Origin: Bacteroides sp.
GTDB taxonomy: Bacteria > Bacteroidota > Bacteroidia > Bacteroidales > SM23-62
Assembly: GCA_030592145.1 (NCBI GenBank)
Contig: JAUVKJ010000032.1
Coordinates: 1 to 10,533, forward strand
Direction: 5' to 3'
DNA length: 10,533 bases
The notes under the pieces are model-generated. The model saw only the letters and a program-made list of their open reading frames with translations, did not search any database and was not told the DNA's origin. The position numbers were made by a program, and so were the translations under genes. This document shows, piece after piece, positions 1 through 8,109 of this stretch. Numbering within the stretch: position 1 is the first letter of the stretch; each line of letters begins with the position of its first letter.

Positions 1-3000
1 GAACAACCCCGGGTACCGGGCTGTTTCCTTCGATGATCTGGCAGAAGCATACGGGGAACAGGCCGGGGGACTGATCGACGGGGGCAGTGACATCCTTGTC
101 ATCGAGACCATATTCGATACCCTGAATGCCAAGGCCGCCATCTTTGCCCTGAAAAACCTGTTCAGGGAAACCGGCCGGTCAGTCCCGGTAATCCTGTCTG
201 GAACCATCACGGATGCCAGCGGGAGAACGCTCTCGGGACAAACCATAGAGGCTTTCATCCATTCAGTCAGCCACCTCGATGTGCTTGCTATGGGACTCAA
301 CTGCAGCCTGGGAGCAACCGAGATGAGACCCTACCTTGAAGAACTCTCGGGTAAAACCCATCATTATGTGAGTGTATATCCTAACGCCGGACTCCCGAAC
401 CAGTTCGGGGAATATGACCAGGGACCCGAAGAAATGGCCGGCTACCTTAAAGATTTTACTGACAATCGTTTTGTGAACATTATCGGGGGATGCTGCGGCA
501 CCACCCCGGACCATATCAGGGCTTTTCGAAAAGTTGCGGATGAAGCCTCCATGAGAACTCCCCCGGAAAGGGAAAGGGGATTAAAACTCAGTGGACTCGA
601 ATCACTTACCATATATCCGGGTAGTAATTTTATCAATATCGGTGAACGCACCAACGTCAGCGGATCACGGAAATTTGCCCGCCTGATCAGGGAAGGCAAA
701 TATGAGGAAGCTCTTTCCATCGCCCGCGACCAGGTCGAAGGAGGAGCGCAGATCATCGATGTGAACATGGACGATGCCATGCTGGATGCCGAAAAGGAAA
801 TGAGCAATTTCCTAAACCTTCTGATGTCGGAACCGGATATCGCCAGGTTGCCCATCATGATAGACTCCAGTAAATGGTCGGTCATCGAGGCCGGTTTGAA
901 ATGCCTGCAGGGCAGGGCCATCGTTAACTCCATCAGCCTTAAGGAAGGCAAAGAGGTCTTTCGGGAACAGGCGGTGAAAATACGTGATTACGGGGCAGCT
1001 GCCATAGTCATGGCCTTCGACGAAGAAGGACAGGCCGTAAATTTCGAACGAAAAATCGAGGTATGTGAACGAGCCTACCGCATACTTACCTCGGAGCTTG
1101 GATTCCCGGCCGAGGACATCATTTTCGACCCCAATATACTGACCGTCGCCACCGGTATCGAAGAACACAACAATTATGCCGTGGATTATATCCGAACCGT
1201 TCGCTGGATCAAGGAAAACCTGCCCCTGGTAAGGGTCAGCGGAGGAGTCAGCAATCTTTCCTTCTCCTTCCGTGGAAATGATACGGTTCGCGAAGCCATG
1301 CATTCAGCTTTCCTTTATCATGCCATACAGGCAGGCATGGACATGGGGATCGTGAACCCAGGCATGCTTCAGGTATATGATGAAATCCCGGCAGACCTGC
1401 TGGAACTGGTCGAGGATGTGATCCTGAACCGCCGGGACGATGCCACCGAACGCCTGATCAGCCATGCAGAAACAATACAACAAAAAGACACAAAAAAGAT
1501 CATAAAGGATGAGTGGAGAGAGGCCCCGGTGCAGGAAAGGCTGAAACATGCCATGGTCAAGGGGATTTCCGATCATATTGAACGGGACGTTGAAGAGGCA
1601 CGGAGACACTACAGCTCCGCCCTGGAAATTATCGAGGGACCGCTGATGGAGGGAATGAATATCGTCGGCGACCTGTTCGCGTCAGGAAAAATGTTCCTGC
1701 CCCAGGTGGTGAAATCGGCCCGCGTCATGAAAAAGGCCGTAGCCACACTCCAGCCATATGTCGAGGAGGAACGAAAGATGTCCGGAGATCGCAGCACGGC
1801 CGGTAAAATACTTATGGCCACGGTGAAGGGCGATGTGCATGACATCGGAAAGAACATCGTATCCGTGGTGCTGGCCTGCAATAATTATGACATTATTGAC
1901 CTTGGCGTTATGGTTTCTGCCGAAAGGATCATACAGGCCGCCAGGGATGAGAAGGTGGATATCGTGGGACTCAGTGGCCTGATCACTCCCTCTCTGGAGG
2001 AAATGGTCCACGTTGCCGGGGAGATGGAACGCAACGGACTGGAGATTCCACTCCTCATCGGAGGTGCAAGCACTTCAAAAATCCATACGGCAGTTAAGAT
2101 CGAACAGCATTACACCCATCCCGTGGTCCACGTGAAGGATGCATCCCGTAGCGTTACGGTAGCTTCACAGCTGCTGTCGGCAAACCGTAAAGATGGTTTT
2201 ATCGAAAATATCCATAGTGAATACAGGGAACTGAGAGAGAATTACAGGGGTGCCGGGAGCCAGGTGGAATACATCTCCCTGGAAGAAGCACGCAAGAACG
2301 GCCTGAAGATCGACTGGTCCGGTTCCCCCATCTGCAAACCTGCACAGACGGGCATCAGGGTCTTCGATGATTATCCCATCGGGGAGATCAGGGAATACAT
2401 CAGCTGGATCTTCTTCTTCCTGGTCTGGCAGCTCAGGGGAAAATGGCCGGATATCCTGGAAGATCCCAGGCAGGGTAAGGAAGCCCGCAAGCTTTATGAA
2501 GACGCACTTCGCATGCTCGACTGGATCGGGGAGAACACTATACTGAAAGCCCGTGGAGTGGTGGGTTTTTACCCTGCCAACGGGCTTGGCGATGACATAG
2601 AGGTCTACTCCGACGAAGATCGCTCGGAGGTCATTGCCCGTTTTGTAAATCTCAGGTCGCAGGTCAAAAAAGAGAACGGAACACCTAACCTCTGCCTTTC
2701 TGATTTCATTGCCCCCCGTGAGAGCGGGAAGATCGATTACCTGGGGGTGTTTGCTCTTACAACCGGACTCGGCATCGAGGAGCAGCTGAAAAAATTCCAG
2801 GCAGAGCATGATGACTACAGCAGCATTATGCTCAAGTCCCTGGCAGACAGACTTGCAGAAGCCTTTACGGAACTCCTGCACGAGAAGGTACGCCGTGAAA
2901 TCTGGGGATACATGCCCGGTGAAAAAATGAGCCTGGAAGACATGATCATGGAAAAATACCAGGGGATCCGGCCGGCACATGGCTACCCGGCATGCCCCGA

Positions 3001-3247
3001 TCATTCGGAAAAAGAGACAATCTTTAATCTGCTTAATGTACCCGAAAATGCAGGAATTACACTGACAGGGAGCCATTCTATGTACCCGGCTGCCTCGGTC
3101 AGCGGCCTGATGTTCGCGAATCCCGGATCAAAGTACTTTTTCGTGGGAAAGATCGGCAGGGACCAGGCTGAAGATTACGCGAAACGCAAAGGCACGGACC
3201 TGGAAACGGTTGAAAAATGGCTGTCAAACAATTTGAATTATAAATAA
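1..3247 (+). CDS. metH: Cobalamin-dependent methionine synthase MetH (5' end cut by window)
   Basis: Transfers a methyl group from methyl-tetrahydrofolate through cobalamin to homocysteine, making methionine in the cytoplasm. The frame is open from the first full codon at base 2, giving 1081 visible residues. All four modules are present. The homocysteine domain has its zinc ligands in GLNCSLGA (Cys codon 302-304) and GGCCGTT (491-496). The pterin-binding domain begins with [11 protein letters not shown] near 636. The cobalamin cap and Rossmann domain contain DVHDIGKN, with the cobalt-ligand His at 1838-1840. The C-terminal reactivation domain has [10 protein letters not shown] (from 2552) and [12 protein letters not shown] (from 2969). 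Comparing these with E. coli Cys247, Cys310/311 and His759 gives a constant offset of 146, so about 146 N-terminal residues lie outside the window. The GTG at 281 is internal, not a start. metF follows 22 bases downstream, which suggests one operon. Any riboswitch or promoter would lie upstream of the window. Confidence 0.97.
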   Translation, partial: NNPGYRAVSFDDLAEAYGEQAGGLIDGGSDILVIETIFDTLNAKAAIFALKNLFRETGRSVPVILSGTITDASGRTLSGQTIEAFIHSVSHLDVLAMGLNCSLGATEMRPYLEELSGKTHHYVSVYPNAGLPNQFGEYDQGPEEMAGYLKDFTDNRFVNIIGGCCGTTPDHIRAFRKVADEASMRTPPERERGLKLSGLESLTIYPGSNFINIGERTNVSGSRKFARLIREGKYEEALSIARDQVEGGAQIIDVNMDDAMLDAEKEMSNFLNLLMSEPDIARLPIMIDSSKWSVIEAGLKCLQGRAIVNSISLKEGKEVFREQAVKIRDYGAAAIVMAFDEEGQAVNFERKIEVCERAYRILTSELGFPAEDIIFDPNILTVATGIEEHNNYAVDYIRTVRWIKENLPLVRVSGGVSNLSFSFRGNDTVREAMHSAFLYHAIQAGMDMGIVNPGMLQVYDEIPADLLELVEDVILNRRDDATERLISHAETIQQKDTKKIIKDEWREAPVQERLKHAMVKGISDHIERDVEEARRHYSSALEIIEGPLMEGMNIVGDLFASGKMFLPQVVKSARVMKKAVATLQPYVEEERKMSGDRSTAGKILMATVKGDVHDIGKNIVSVVLACNNYDIIDLGVMVSAERIIQAARDEKVDIVGLSGLITPSLEEMVHVAGEMERNGLEIPLLIGGASTSKIHTAVKIEQHYTHPVVHVKDASRSVTVASQLLSANRKDGFIENIHSEYRELRENYRGAGSQVEYISLEEARKNGLKIDWSGSPICKPAQTGIRVFDDYPIGEIREYISWIFFFLVWQLRGKWPDILEDPRQGKEARKLYEDALRMLDWIGENTILKARGVVGFYPANGLGDDIEVYSDEDRSEVIARFVNLRSQVKKENGTPNLCLSDFIAPRESGKIDYLGVFALTTGLGIEEQLKKFQAEHDDYSSIMLKSLADRLAEAFTELLHEKVRREIWGYMPGEKMSLEDMIMEKYQGIRPAHGYPACPDHSEKETIFNLLNVPENAGITLTGSHSMYPAASVSGLMFANPGSKYFFVGKIGRDQAEDYAKRKGTDLETVEKWLSNNLNYK

Positions 3248-3269
3248 CTGACTATACTTGTAAACAAGA

Positions 3270-4223
3270 ATGAAAGTAATTGACAGGATAAAGGACACTA
3301 AGGAAACACTCTTCTCCCTGGAACTTCTCCCCCCGGAGAAAGGCCGCAGCATCGAGAAGCTGTACAATGCCATCGACCCGCTGATGGAATTCAATCCCAT
3401 CAACATCAACATCACCTACCACCAGCAGGAAGTAGTATTTAAAATGATCAACCATAAACTGATGGAAAAGAAGATCGTCCGGAAGCGTCCCGGCACTGTC
3501 GCCATTTCTGCCGCCATCAAATACCGGTATAAGATCACTGTGGTACCCCACCTGATCTGCGGGGGATTCACCAGGGAAGATACGGAAGACGCCCTGATCG
3601 ACCTCAATTTTCTGGACATGCACAACCTGCTGGTCCTTAGGGGAGACCCACCCAAAGGGGAAAAGCGCTTTACTCCTGAGGAGGACGGACACGCCCATGC
3701 CATTGACCTGATAAGGCAGATCATGAACATGAACAAGGGTATCTACCTCGAAGAGGAAATGGTGAATGCCACCCCGACTGATTTTTCCGTTGGTGTGGCC
3801 GGGTACCCCGAAAAACATTTCGAGGCCCCCAACATGAAATCCGATCTTGAATATCTTAAGGAGAAAGTGGACGCCGGTGCTGATTACATTGTCACCCAGA
3901 TGTTCTTTGACAACCGTAAATACTTTGATTTTGTAGATATGTGCAGGGCCGAAGGTATCCAGGCACCAATCATCCCCGGCATCAAACCCATCACTTTCTT
4001 AAACGACCTTCAACTTCTGCCCCAGACATTCAGTATTGAACTTCCCGAGGAACTGGTAAAAGAATTGCAGAAATGCAAGACCACGCCTGAAGCCAGGCAG
4101 GTCGGGATTGAATGGGGCATAGAACAGTCAAAAGAACTCAAGGCCGCCGGCGTACCCGTAATCCACTATTATTCCCTGGGCGTCTCCGATAACATCAAGT
4201 CCATCGCGAAAGCAGTTTATTAA
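3270..4223 (+). CDS. metF: Methylenetetrahydrofolate reductase MetF
   Basis: FAD-dependent cytosolic enzyme that reduces 5,10-methylene-tetrahydrofolate to 5-methyl-tetrahydrofolate, the methyl donor for the MetH encoded just upstream. The 317-residue product is a single TIM-barrel domain and slightly longer than the E. coli enzyme. Family motifs run in order: FSLELLPPEKG (residues 15-25, with Glu18 at the place of the catalytic Glu), LVLRGDPP (Asp126, the FAD-tuning Asp), FSVGVAGYPEKH, GADYIVTQMFFDN (Gln210, substrate contact) and PIIPGIKPI. The ATG at 3270 is followed directly by the expected N-terminus, and no better start lies upstream. No clear Shine-Dalgarno sequence is visible in the 22-base gap after metH, which is normal for Bacteroidota. 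The gene ends convergently against an AT-rich methyltransferase gene 25 bases away. Confidence 0.96.
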   Translation: MKVIDRIKDTKETLFSLELLPPEKGRSIEKLYNAIDPLMEFNPININITYHQQEVVFKMINHKLMEKKIVRKRPGTVAISAAIKYRYKITVVPHLICGGFTREDTEDALIDLNFLDMHNLLVLRGDPPKGEKRFTPEEDGHAHAIDLIRQIMNMNKGIYLEEEMVNATPTDFSVGVAGYPEKHFEAPNMKSDLEYLKEKVDAGADYIVTQMFFDNRKYFDFVDMCRAEGIQAPIIPGIKPITFLNDLQLLPQTFSIELPEELVKELQKCKTTPEARQVGIEWGIEQSKELKAAGVPVIHYYSLGVSDNIKSIAKAVY

Positions 4224-5037
4224 AATACTCACCATGCCTTTTTTTTATTTATGCAACTTTTTTTACACATATTAAAATCGTTTCTTTTTTTTTAAATCCA
4301 TCTTTATTATTCTCTTCTTCCATATATTCTCTTATATCAACATGAAATCCACACGTTGATACTCTTTCTTTTAATCCTTCAGATGAATAAATCCTCACAT
4401 GATCCTTCTGACCAAAATGTTTCAATCTTTCATCATCCGTATTTAGTAATGGATTTTCGTAAATTTCGCCTTCCTTAAAAGGCGTCTGAATAATACAAAC
4501 GCCATTATTTTTCAATATCCTGTAAAGTTCCTTAATCGCCTGATTATCATTTTCAACATGTTCCAGTATATGATAACAAATTATCAAATCATATGCTTCA
4601 GCCTTCGAATCAATATTTGTTATGTCAAAGCTTTTATCTGAAATAAAATCACCTGAAATATCAGTGCTGGTATATGAAATTAAAGGGTAAGATTTTAACC
4701 TTCTATAAAGACTGCGGGAAGGAGAGAAATCCAATATTTTAATATGCTTTCTTAAAAACTCAGATTCCAATAAATTCCACAATCTTCGGTTTCGGGATAT
4801 GCTTCCGCAATTCGGACATATCGTATCATTATCAGATAAAAGAATAAACCTGCGCAGTCCCCTATTGCATATATTACATTGAAACTTTTTTCCCTTATAA
4901 AATTGATAATACAGTCGTCTGAAGAAAGGTTCTGATTTAAATAAAATTCCTTTGGGTATTATTCGTATTAATAATTGTTTAATACAATTGTACATTATTC
5001 TCACTCAGCTGTATACTTTCTTTGACAAAAAACAGCC
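4224..5037. other. AT-rich island containing the methyltransferase gene
   Basis: Base composition changes abruptly just after the metF stop codon and returns to normal at the pepD stop codon. Hand counts of sample 60-base lines give 17 of 60 G+C (4561-4620) and 20 of 60 (4681-4740) inside, against 34 of 60 in pepD (6001-6060). The island is filled by one gene and its short flanks. I see no integrase, transposase, tRNA or convincing flanking repeat. The simplest reading is a single-gene acquisition between a conserved metH-metF unit and a conserved transporter-pepD unit. Native genes that tolerate low G+C are the alternative. Confidence 0.6.
4249..4995 (-). CDS. Zinc-ribbon class I SAM-dependent methyltransferase
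   Basis: Predicted small soluble methyltransferase; the acceptor is unknown. Numbered from the upstream GTG at 5004 (251 residues), it has an N-terminal zinc ribbon CNIC...CPNC (Cys43, Cys46, Cys63, Cys66), then a class I Rossmann domain. This contains a degenerate SAM motif I (ILDFSPSRS, about 90-98), an acidic residue after strand 2 (YTSTDISGDF, Asp115), and the Methyltransf_11-type segment YDLIICYHILEHV (138-150) followed by LYRILKNNG and IIQTPF. I chose the ATG at 4995; the in-frame GTG at 5004 is the only alternative, because a stop lies immediately upstream. Zinc-ribbon methyltransferases of this kind are common near surface-polysaccharide genes, but none are here. It follows pepD by about 40 bases and may be co-transcribed with it. 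Base composition is far more AT-rich than its neighbours, suggesting transfer. Runs of nine and seven A in the coding strand lie near its 3' end. Confidence 0.82.
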   Translation of the reverse strand: MYNCIKQLLIRIIPKGILFKSEPFFRRLYYQFYKGKKFQCNICNRGLRRFILLSDNDTICPNCGSISRNRRLWNLLESEFLRKHIKILDFSPSRSLYRRLKSYPLISYTSTDISGDFISDKSFDITNIDSKAEAYDLIICYHILEHVENDNQAIKELYRILKNNGVCIIQTPFKEGEIYENPLLNTDDERLKHFGQKDHVRIYSSEGLKERVSTCGFHVDIREYMEEENNKDGFKKKETILICVKKVA

Positions 5038-6498
5038 TTATTTCTCCGGAACCTCCTCAAGCGTTCTGAGCAGGTAATTCCAGAATTTCTTAACGCTTTC
5101 GATGTGGACTTTTTCATCCGGTGAATGGGGAAAGCGGATGGTCGGCCCGAAGGAAATCGTATCCAGTCCCGGGTAGGTATCACCTATGATCCCGCATTCG
5201 AGTCCGGCGTGAATCACCTTGACCTCCGGTACCTTGCCGAAATGAGTCTCATACACCTTTTTCATGGTTGCCAGGATTGCTGAATCCACATCGGGTTTCC
5301 ATCCCGGGTAATTCCCGCTGTGGGTAACTTCAGCGCCGGCAAGTTCCATGACGCTCTGAAGAGAGTTTGCCAGGCTCATCTTGGCAGTTTCCACAGAACT
5401 TCTGAGCAGGCAGTAGATATCGATCGCACCTTCACCGGATTTAACGATGGCCAGGCTGGTGGATGTTTCCACTACCCCGGGCATGTCGTCACTCATACGG
5501 ATCACCCCGTTCTGCATCCCGCATACGGTACGGATCAGCCTGTCCTGCGCGGAGGCATCGATCAGGCTGCCCGGCATTTCTGCGGATTCGGCCTTAAAGG
5601 ACAGGTCAGGTTCCACGTTTCCCAGTTCATTTTTACAGATGGATTCATATTCCTTAACAGCAGCCAGGAACCCTTCTTTCTCTGCGGCAGGAATGGTCAC
5701 TATGGCATAGGATTCACGTGGAATGGCATTCCTCAGGCTCCCGCCGTCAATACTTGCGAGCCTCATGCCGGACTTCTGCACCGCCCCGGACATGAAACGG
5801 CAGAGCAGGATGTTGGAATTCCCCCGGCCAAGGTTGATATCAAGCCCGGAATGCCCGCCTTTCAAACCGGTCAGGGAAAGCCTGAAAGCCTCAGAACCAG
5901 CCGGAACGGCTTCCTCCGAATACTTCAGTTTGCCGCTGGTATCTATTCCCCCGGCACAGCCTATGTAAAGTTCCCCTTCATCCTCGGAATCAAGGTTCAT
6001 CAGGATCTTCCCGTCAAGCATTCCCCCTTTCAGTTCAAAGGCCCCGGTCATCCCGGTTTCCTCATCCACGGTCAGGAGCACTTCAAGGGGACCATGTTTC
6101 AGGGTATTGTCCTGCATAATCGCCAGTCCGGCAGCCACCCCTATCCCGTTATCGGAACCAAGCGTGGTTCCCCTGGCAGTCACCCATTCACCGTCTATGT
6201 AGGCATCGATAGGGTCCTTTTCAAAATCATGTCCGGTATCGCTGTTCTTCTGGGGCACCATGTCGAGATGGCCCTGCAGGATGACCCCCTGCCGGTTCTC
6301 ATAACCGGGGCTGGCCGGTTTCCTGATCACCACGTTCCCGGTAGGATCGACCAGGGTTTCCAGTCCGAGCTTCTCTCCGAATGACTTTGCATATTCTACG
6401 GCTTTCAACTCTTTTTTCGAAGGCCTCGGTATCTGTGTCAGCTCGTAAAAGACATCCCATAATGCCTTGGGATCCAGGTTTTTAATTTCCTTACTCAT
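5038..6498 (-). CDS. pepD: Aminoacyl-histidine dipeptidase (Xaa-His dipeptidase, M20C family)
   Basis: Cytosolic di-zinc peptidase that hydrolyses dipeptides with an unblocked N-terminus, such as carnosine-like Xaa-His. The 486-residue product matches the usual length of about 485. The M20 catalytic residues are all present: LQGHLDMVP (metal ligand His77, catalytic Asp79), LGSDNGIG (bridging Asp116), VDEETGMTG (general base Glu146, ligand Glu147), NLDSEDEGE (Asp170) and the C-terminal PHSPDEKVHI (His458). Each sits three positions earlier than the well-studied Vibrio PepD set (80, 82, 119, 149, 150, 173, 461). The region between about 190 and 380 is the lid/dimerisation domain, with the typical GLKGGHSGLDI segment. 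The start is the ATG at 6498, 20 bases after the transporter stop, which suggests one transcript. The pairing points to hydrolysis of imported dipeptides. Confidence 0.95.
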   Translation of the reverse strand: MSKEIKNLDPKALWDVFYELTQIPRPSKKELKAVEYAKSFGEKLGLETLVDPTGNVVIRKPASPGYENRQGVILQGHLDMVPQKNSDTGHDFEKDPIDAYIDGEWVTARGTTLGSDNGIGVAAGLAIMQDNTLKHGPLEVLLTVDEETGMTGAFELKGGMLDGKILMNLDSEDEGELYIGCAGGIDTSGKLKYSEEAVPAGSEAFRLSLTGLKGGHSGLDINLGRGNSNILLCRFMSGAVQKSGMRLASIDGGSLRNAIPRESYAIVTIPAAEKEGFLAAVKEYESICKNELGNVEPDLSFKAESAEMPGSLIDASAQDRLIRTVCGMQNGVIRMSDDMPGVVETSTSLAIVKSGEGAIDIYCLLRSSVETAKMSLANSLQSVMELAGAEVTHSGNYPGWKPDVDSAILATMKKVYETHFGKVPEVKVIHAGLECGIIGDTYPGLDTISFGPTIRFPHSPDEKVHIESVKKFWNYLLRTLEEVPEK

Positions 6499-6518
6499 CG
6501 CTTTATACTTATTAAATG

Positions 6519-7961
6519 CTACTTTTCAATGTTGGGTCTTTCCAGCCCGTAATCCTTTTTCCTGTCTTCACGCTTCAGGAGAATGGCAAATACCAGGGCC
6601 AGGACCGTAAGGATCATGAAGATGACCCATGCTTTGGCATAATCCCACGGAGGTACCTCACCGGACATTCTCAGCGCATCAAACTTCTCCGCGATCTCTG
6701 AATCCGTTAGTCCCTGTACAAGGAAATCAGCACGGTAGGCCTCACGGATCTCAACGACCTCCGGGTTTGTCTTCTTGAGTGTCCAACCCAGGAGGTAGGG
6801 AATGCCCATGAGTCCCCAGTTCTGCACCCAGAAAATAATGGCAAAAGCAGTACCAAGCAGTTTCTCCGGGATGATCTTGGGTACCGAAGGCCACATGGCC
6901 GACGGAACCAGTGAAAAGGCGATGCCCAGCACCACCACGGCAATGATCGCGACGACAACGCTGTGAAGTGAAGGGATCCAGAGGGTGAAATGCACAAGGA
7001 TCAGCATCAGTGCACCCAGCAGCATGATGGATGCTCCCTTTCCCCGGCGGTCGTAAAGATTCCCGAAAAACGGGGTCAGGAACAGGGTTCCGAAAGGCAG
7101 CAGGCTGGGTATGATCCCGGCCATGCTGGGATCTATACCGAACTTGTTCACCATCAGGTCGGGCCCGAATTTATAGAAGGGGAATACGGCAGAATAGAAC
7201 AGTACGCAAAGCATGGCAATATACCAGAATCCGCGGTTTGTAATGATCAGTTTAATATCCGAAAGATGGAATGATTCATCTTCTTCCTCCTCGCCTGATG
7301 CTTCGATCTGCTTCTGTAATTTGACATCCATGACGAAATAAATAAGGAAAGTGATCAGCCCGATGCAGAGCATGATCAGTCCCAGCAGTATGGGCATGGA
7401 GATACTGATCTTTTCCGCGATAAAGGGTGAAAATGCCATGGCGGCGAAGGTTCCCAGCCGTGCACCGGCCATTTCCAGTCCCATGGCAAGCGCCATTTCC
7501 TTCCCTTTGAACCATTTTACAATGATCTTGCTGACGGTAATGCCTGCCATCTCGACACCAACGCCGAAAATAGCATATCCCAGAGCAGCAATGGCCACCC
7601 TCGCGTCAAGTCCCACGATAGTCGCATCCACCGCAAAATCATGCACGAAGGCATAGTATTTTATCCCTGCCCCGATGATCATGATAATGGCTGACATAAT
7701 GGAAGTAAACCTGACCCCCAATTTATCAAGTATGATCCCGCCAATGATCAGCATCATCAGGAAAACATTGAACCATCCGTATGCACTCGTGACAACACCG
7801 AATTCATGCGGATCCCATCCGAAATTTGATTCCAGGTAGGGTTTCAGAGGCGATATCAGCTCTGTGAACAAATATCCGCAAAGCATGGTAAAAGCGATAA
7901 GTACAAGGGCCGTCCAGCGTGCCACCTTGGATTCTCTGAGGGTCTGTTTTACTTTTTCCAT
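6519..7961 (-). CDS. Major facilitator superfamily transporter, MFSD1-like (predicted dipeptide carrier)
   Basis: Inner-membrane transporter of 480 residues with 12 predicted membrane helices. MFS motif A copies are at residues 74-85 (GGIILDKLGVRF) and 300-309 (GNLYDRRGKG). Two stretches resemble animal MFSD1, the lysosomal dipeptide uniporter, as I remember its sequence: KWFKGKEMALAMG with GARLG (149-170), and AMWPSVPKIIPE plus LGTAFAIIFWVQNWG (355-383). Glu137 and Arg168 are buried charges in transmembrane segments, in the same contexts as substrate-contacting charges in MFSD1. The TM6-TM7 cytoplasmic loop has an acidic run (EEEEDES, 224-230). A polar loop of roughly 46 residues (396-441) separates TM11 and TM12, on the periplasmic side if the N-terminus is cytoplasmic. 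pepD lies 20 bases downstream, supporting a peptide substrate. The MFS assignment is certain; the dipeptide substrate is inferred. A sugar or organic-anion carrier is the main alternative. Confidence 0.9.
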   Translation of the reverse strand: MEKVKQTLRESKVARWTALVLIAFTMLCGYLFTELISPLKPYLESNFGWDPHEFGVVTSAYGWFNVFLMMLIIGGIILDKLGVRFTSIMSAIIMIIGAGIKYYAFVHDFAVDATIVGLDARVAIAALGYAIFGVGVEMAGITVSKIIVKWFKGKEMALAMGLEMAGARLGTFAAMAFSPFIAEKISISMPILLGLIMLCIGLITFLIYFVMDVKLQKQIEASGEEEEDESFHLSDIKLIITNRGFWYIAMLCVLFYSAVFPFYKFGPDLMVNKFGIDPSMAGIIPSLLPFGTLFLTPFFGNLYDRRGKGASIMLLGALMLILVHFTLWIPSLHSVVVAIIAVVVLGIAFSLVPSAMWPSVPKIIPEKLLGTAFAIIFWVQNWGLMGIPYLLGWTLKKTNPEVVEIREAYRADFLVQGLTDSEIAEKFDALRMSGEVPPWDYAKAWVIFMILTVLALVFAILLKREDRKKDYGLERPNIEK

Positions 7962-8026
7962 AGTATGTTACCTGTGTTTGGAATCAGTGAAACGGTAAAA
8001 ATAAGAAAAATAAGATGCGTGAAACC

Positions 8027-8038
8027 TGACCCCGGTCA
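8027..8038. promoter_or_regulatory. Possible operator: short inverted repeat
   Basis: TGACC-CC-GGTCA is a perfect five-base-arm inverted repeat in the divergent intergenic region, about 65 bases upstream of the transporter start and 70 bases upstream of the thioredoxin-fold start. Its position suits a regulator binding site, but a repeat this short can arise by chance and no regulator gene is nearby. Confidence 0.15.
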
Positions 8039-8097
8039 CTTACCTATAAATAATTGTTAAAAATGCCGCACGCCAGAACCATTTACCGGGAAAACCG

Positions 8098-8105
8098 TAG
8101 ATTTG
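8098..8105 (+). promoter_or_regulatory. -7-like box (TAGATTTG) abutting the thioredoxin-fold start codon
   Basis: The sequence is an exact match to the Bacteroidota primary-sigma -7 consensus TAnnTTTG and ends four bases before the ATG at 8110. If it is used, transcription would begin at or next to the start codon and give a leaderless message. The expected TTG at -33 is missing, so the match may be fortuitous. Confidence 0.3.
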
Positions 8106-8109
8106 GAAA

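Larger units (their letters stand above)
7962..8109. promoter_or_regulatory. Divergent intergenic region between transporter and thioredoxin-fold gene
   Basis: This 148-base region must hold the promoters for the leftward transporter-pepD unit and the rightward thioredoxin-fold gene. On the + strand TAGATTTG (8098-8105) fits the Bacteroidota -7 box TAnnTTTG exactly, but no TTG sits at the usual -33 distance (nearest at 8054-8056, too far). On the - strand an A/T-rich stretch around 7996-8014 is the only promoter-like sequence, and it lacks a good -7 match. The stretch also contains a short inverted repeat at 8027-8038. I see no RNA gene or coding sequence in it. Confidence 0.5.

Noticed and set aside
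281..283. GTG as a possible start of metH
   Set aside because: The frame is open and clearly MetH-like from base 2 (for example the [15 protein letters not shown] segment), so the GTG is an internal valine codon.
2165..3076. A 303-codon open frame on the - strand opposite the MetH reactivation domain
   Set aside because: The + strand carries conserved MetH motifs throughout this stretch, and the reverse translation shows no domain or credible start context.
4224..4250. Intrinsic terminator after metF
   Set aside because: A run of eight T (4239-4246) is present, but no stable hairpin precedes it in the short gap.
4225..5003. Direct repeat flanking the AT-rich island (TACTCAC near 4226 and TTCTCAC near 4998)
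   Set aside because: Seven bases with a mismatch are expected by chance at this scale and do not define a target-site duplication.
5320..6384. A long open frame (354 codons) on the + strand opposite pepD
   Set aside because: PepD on the - strand has a full set of catalytic motifs and correct length; the opposite frame has no recognisable domain and arises from codon bias of the real gene.
7993..8088. Inverted pair CGGTAAA (7993-7999) and TTTACCG (8082-8088), one near each divergent gene
   Set aside because: A seven-base complementary pair somewhere in a 148-base region is roughly expected by chance.
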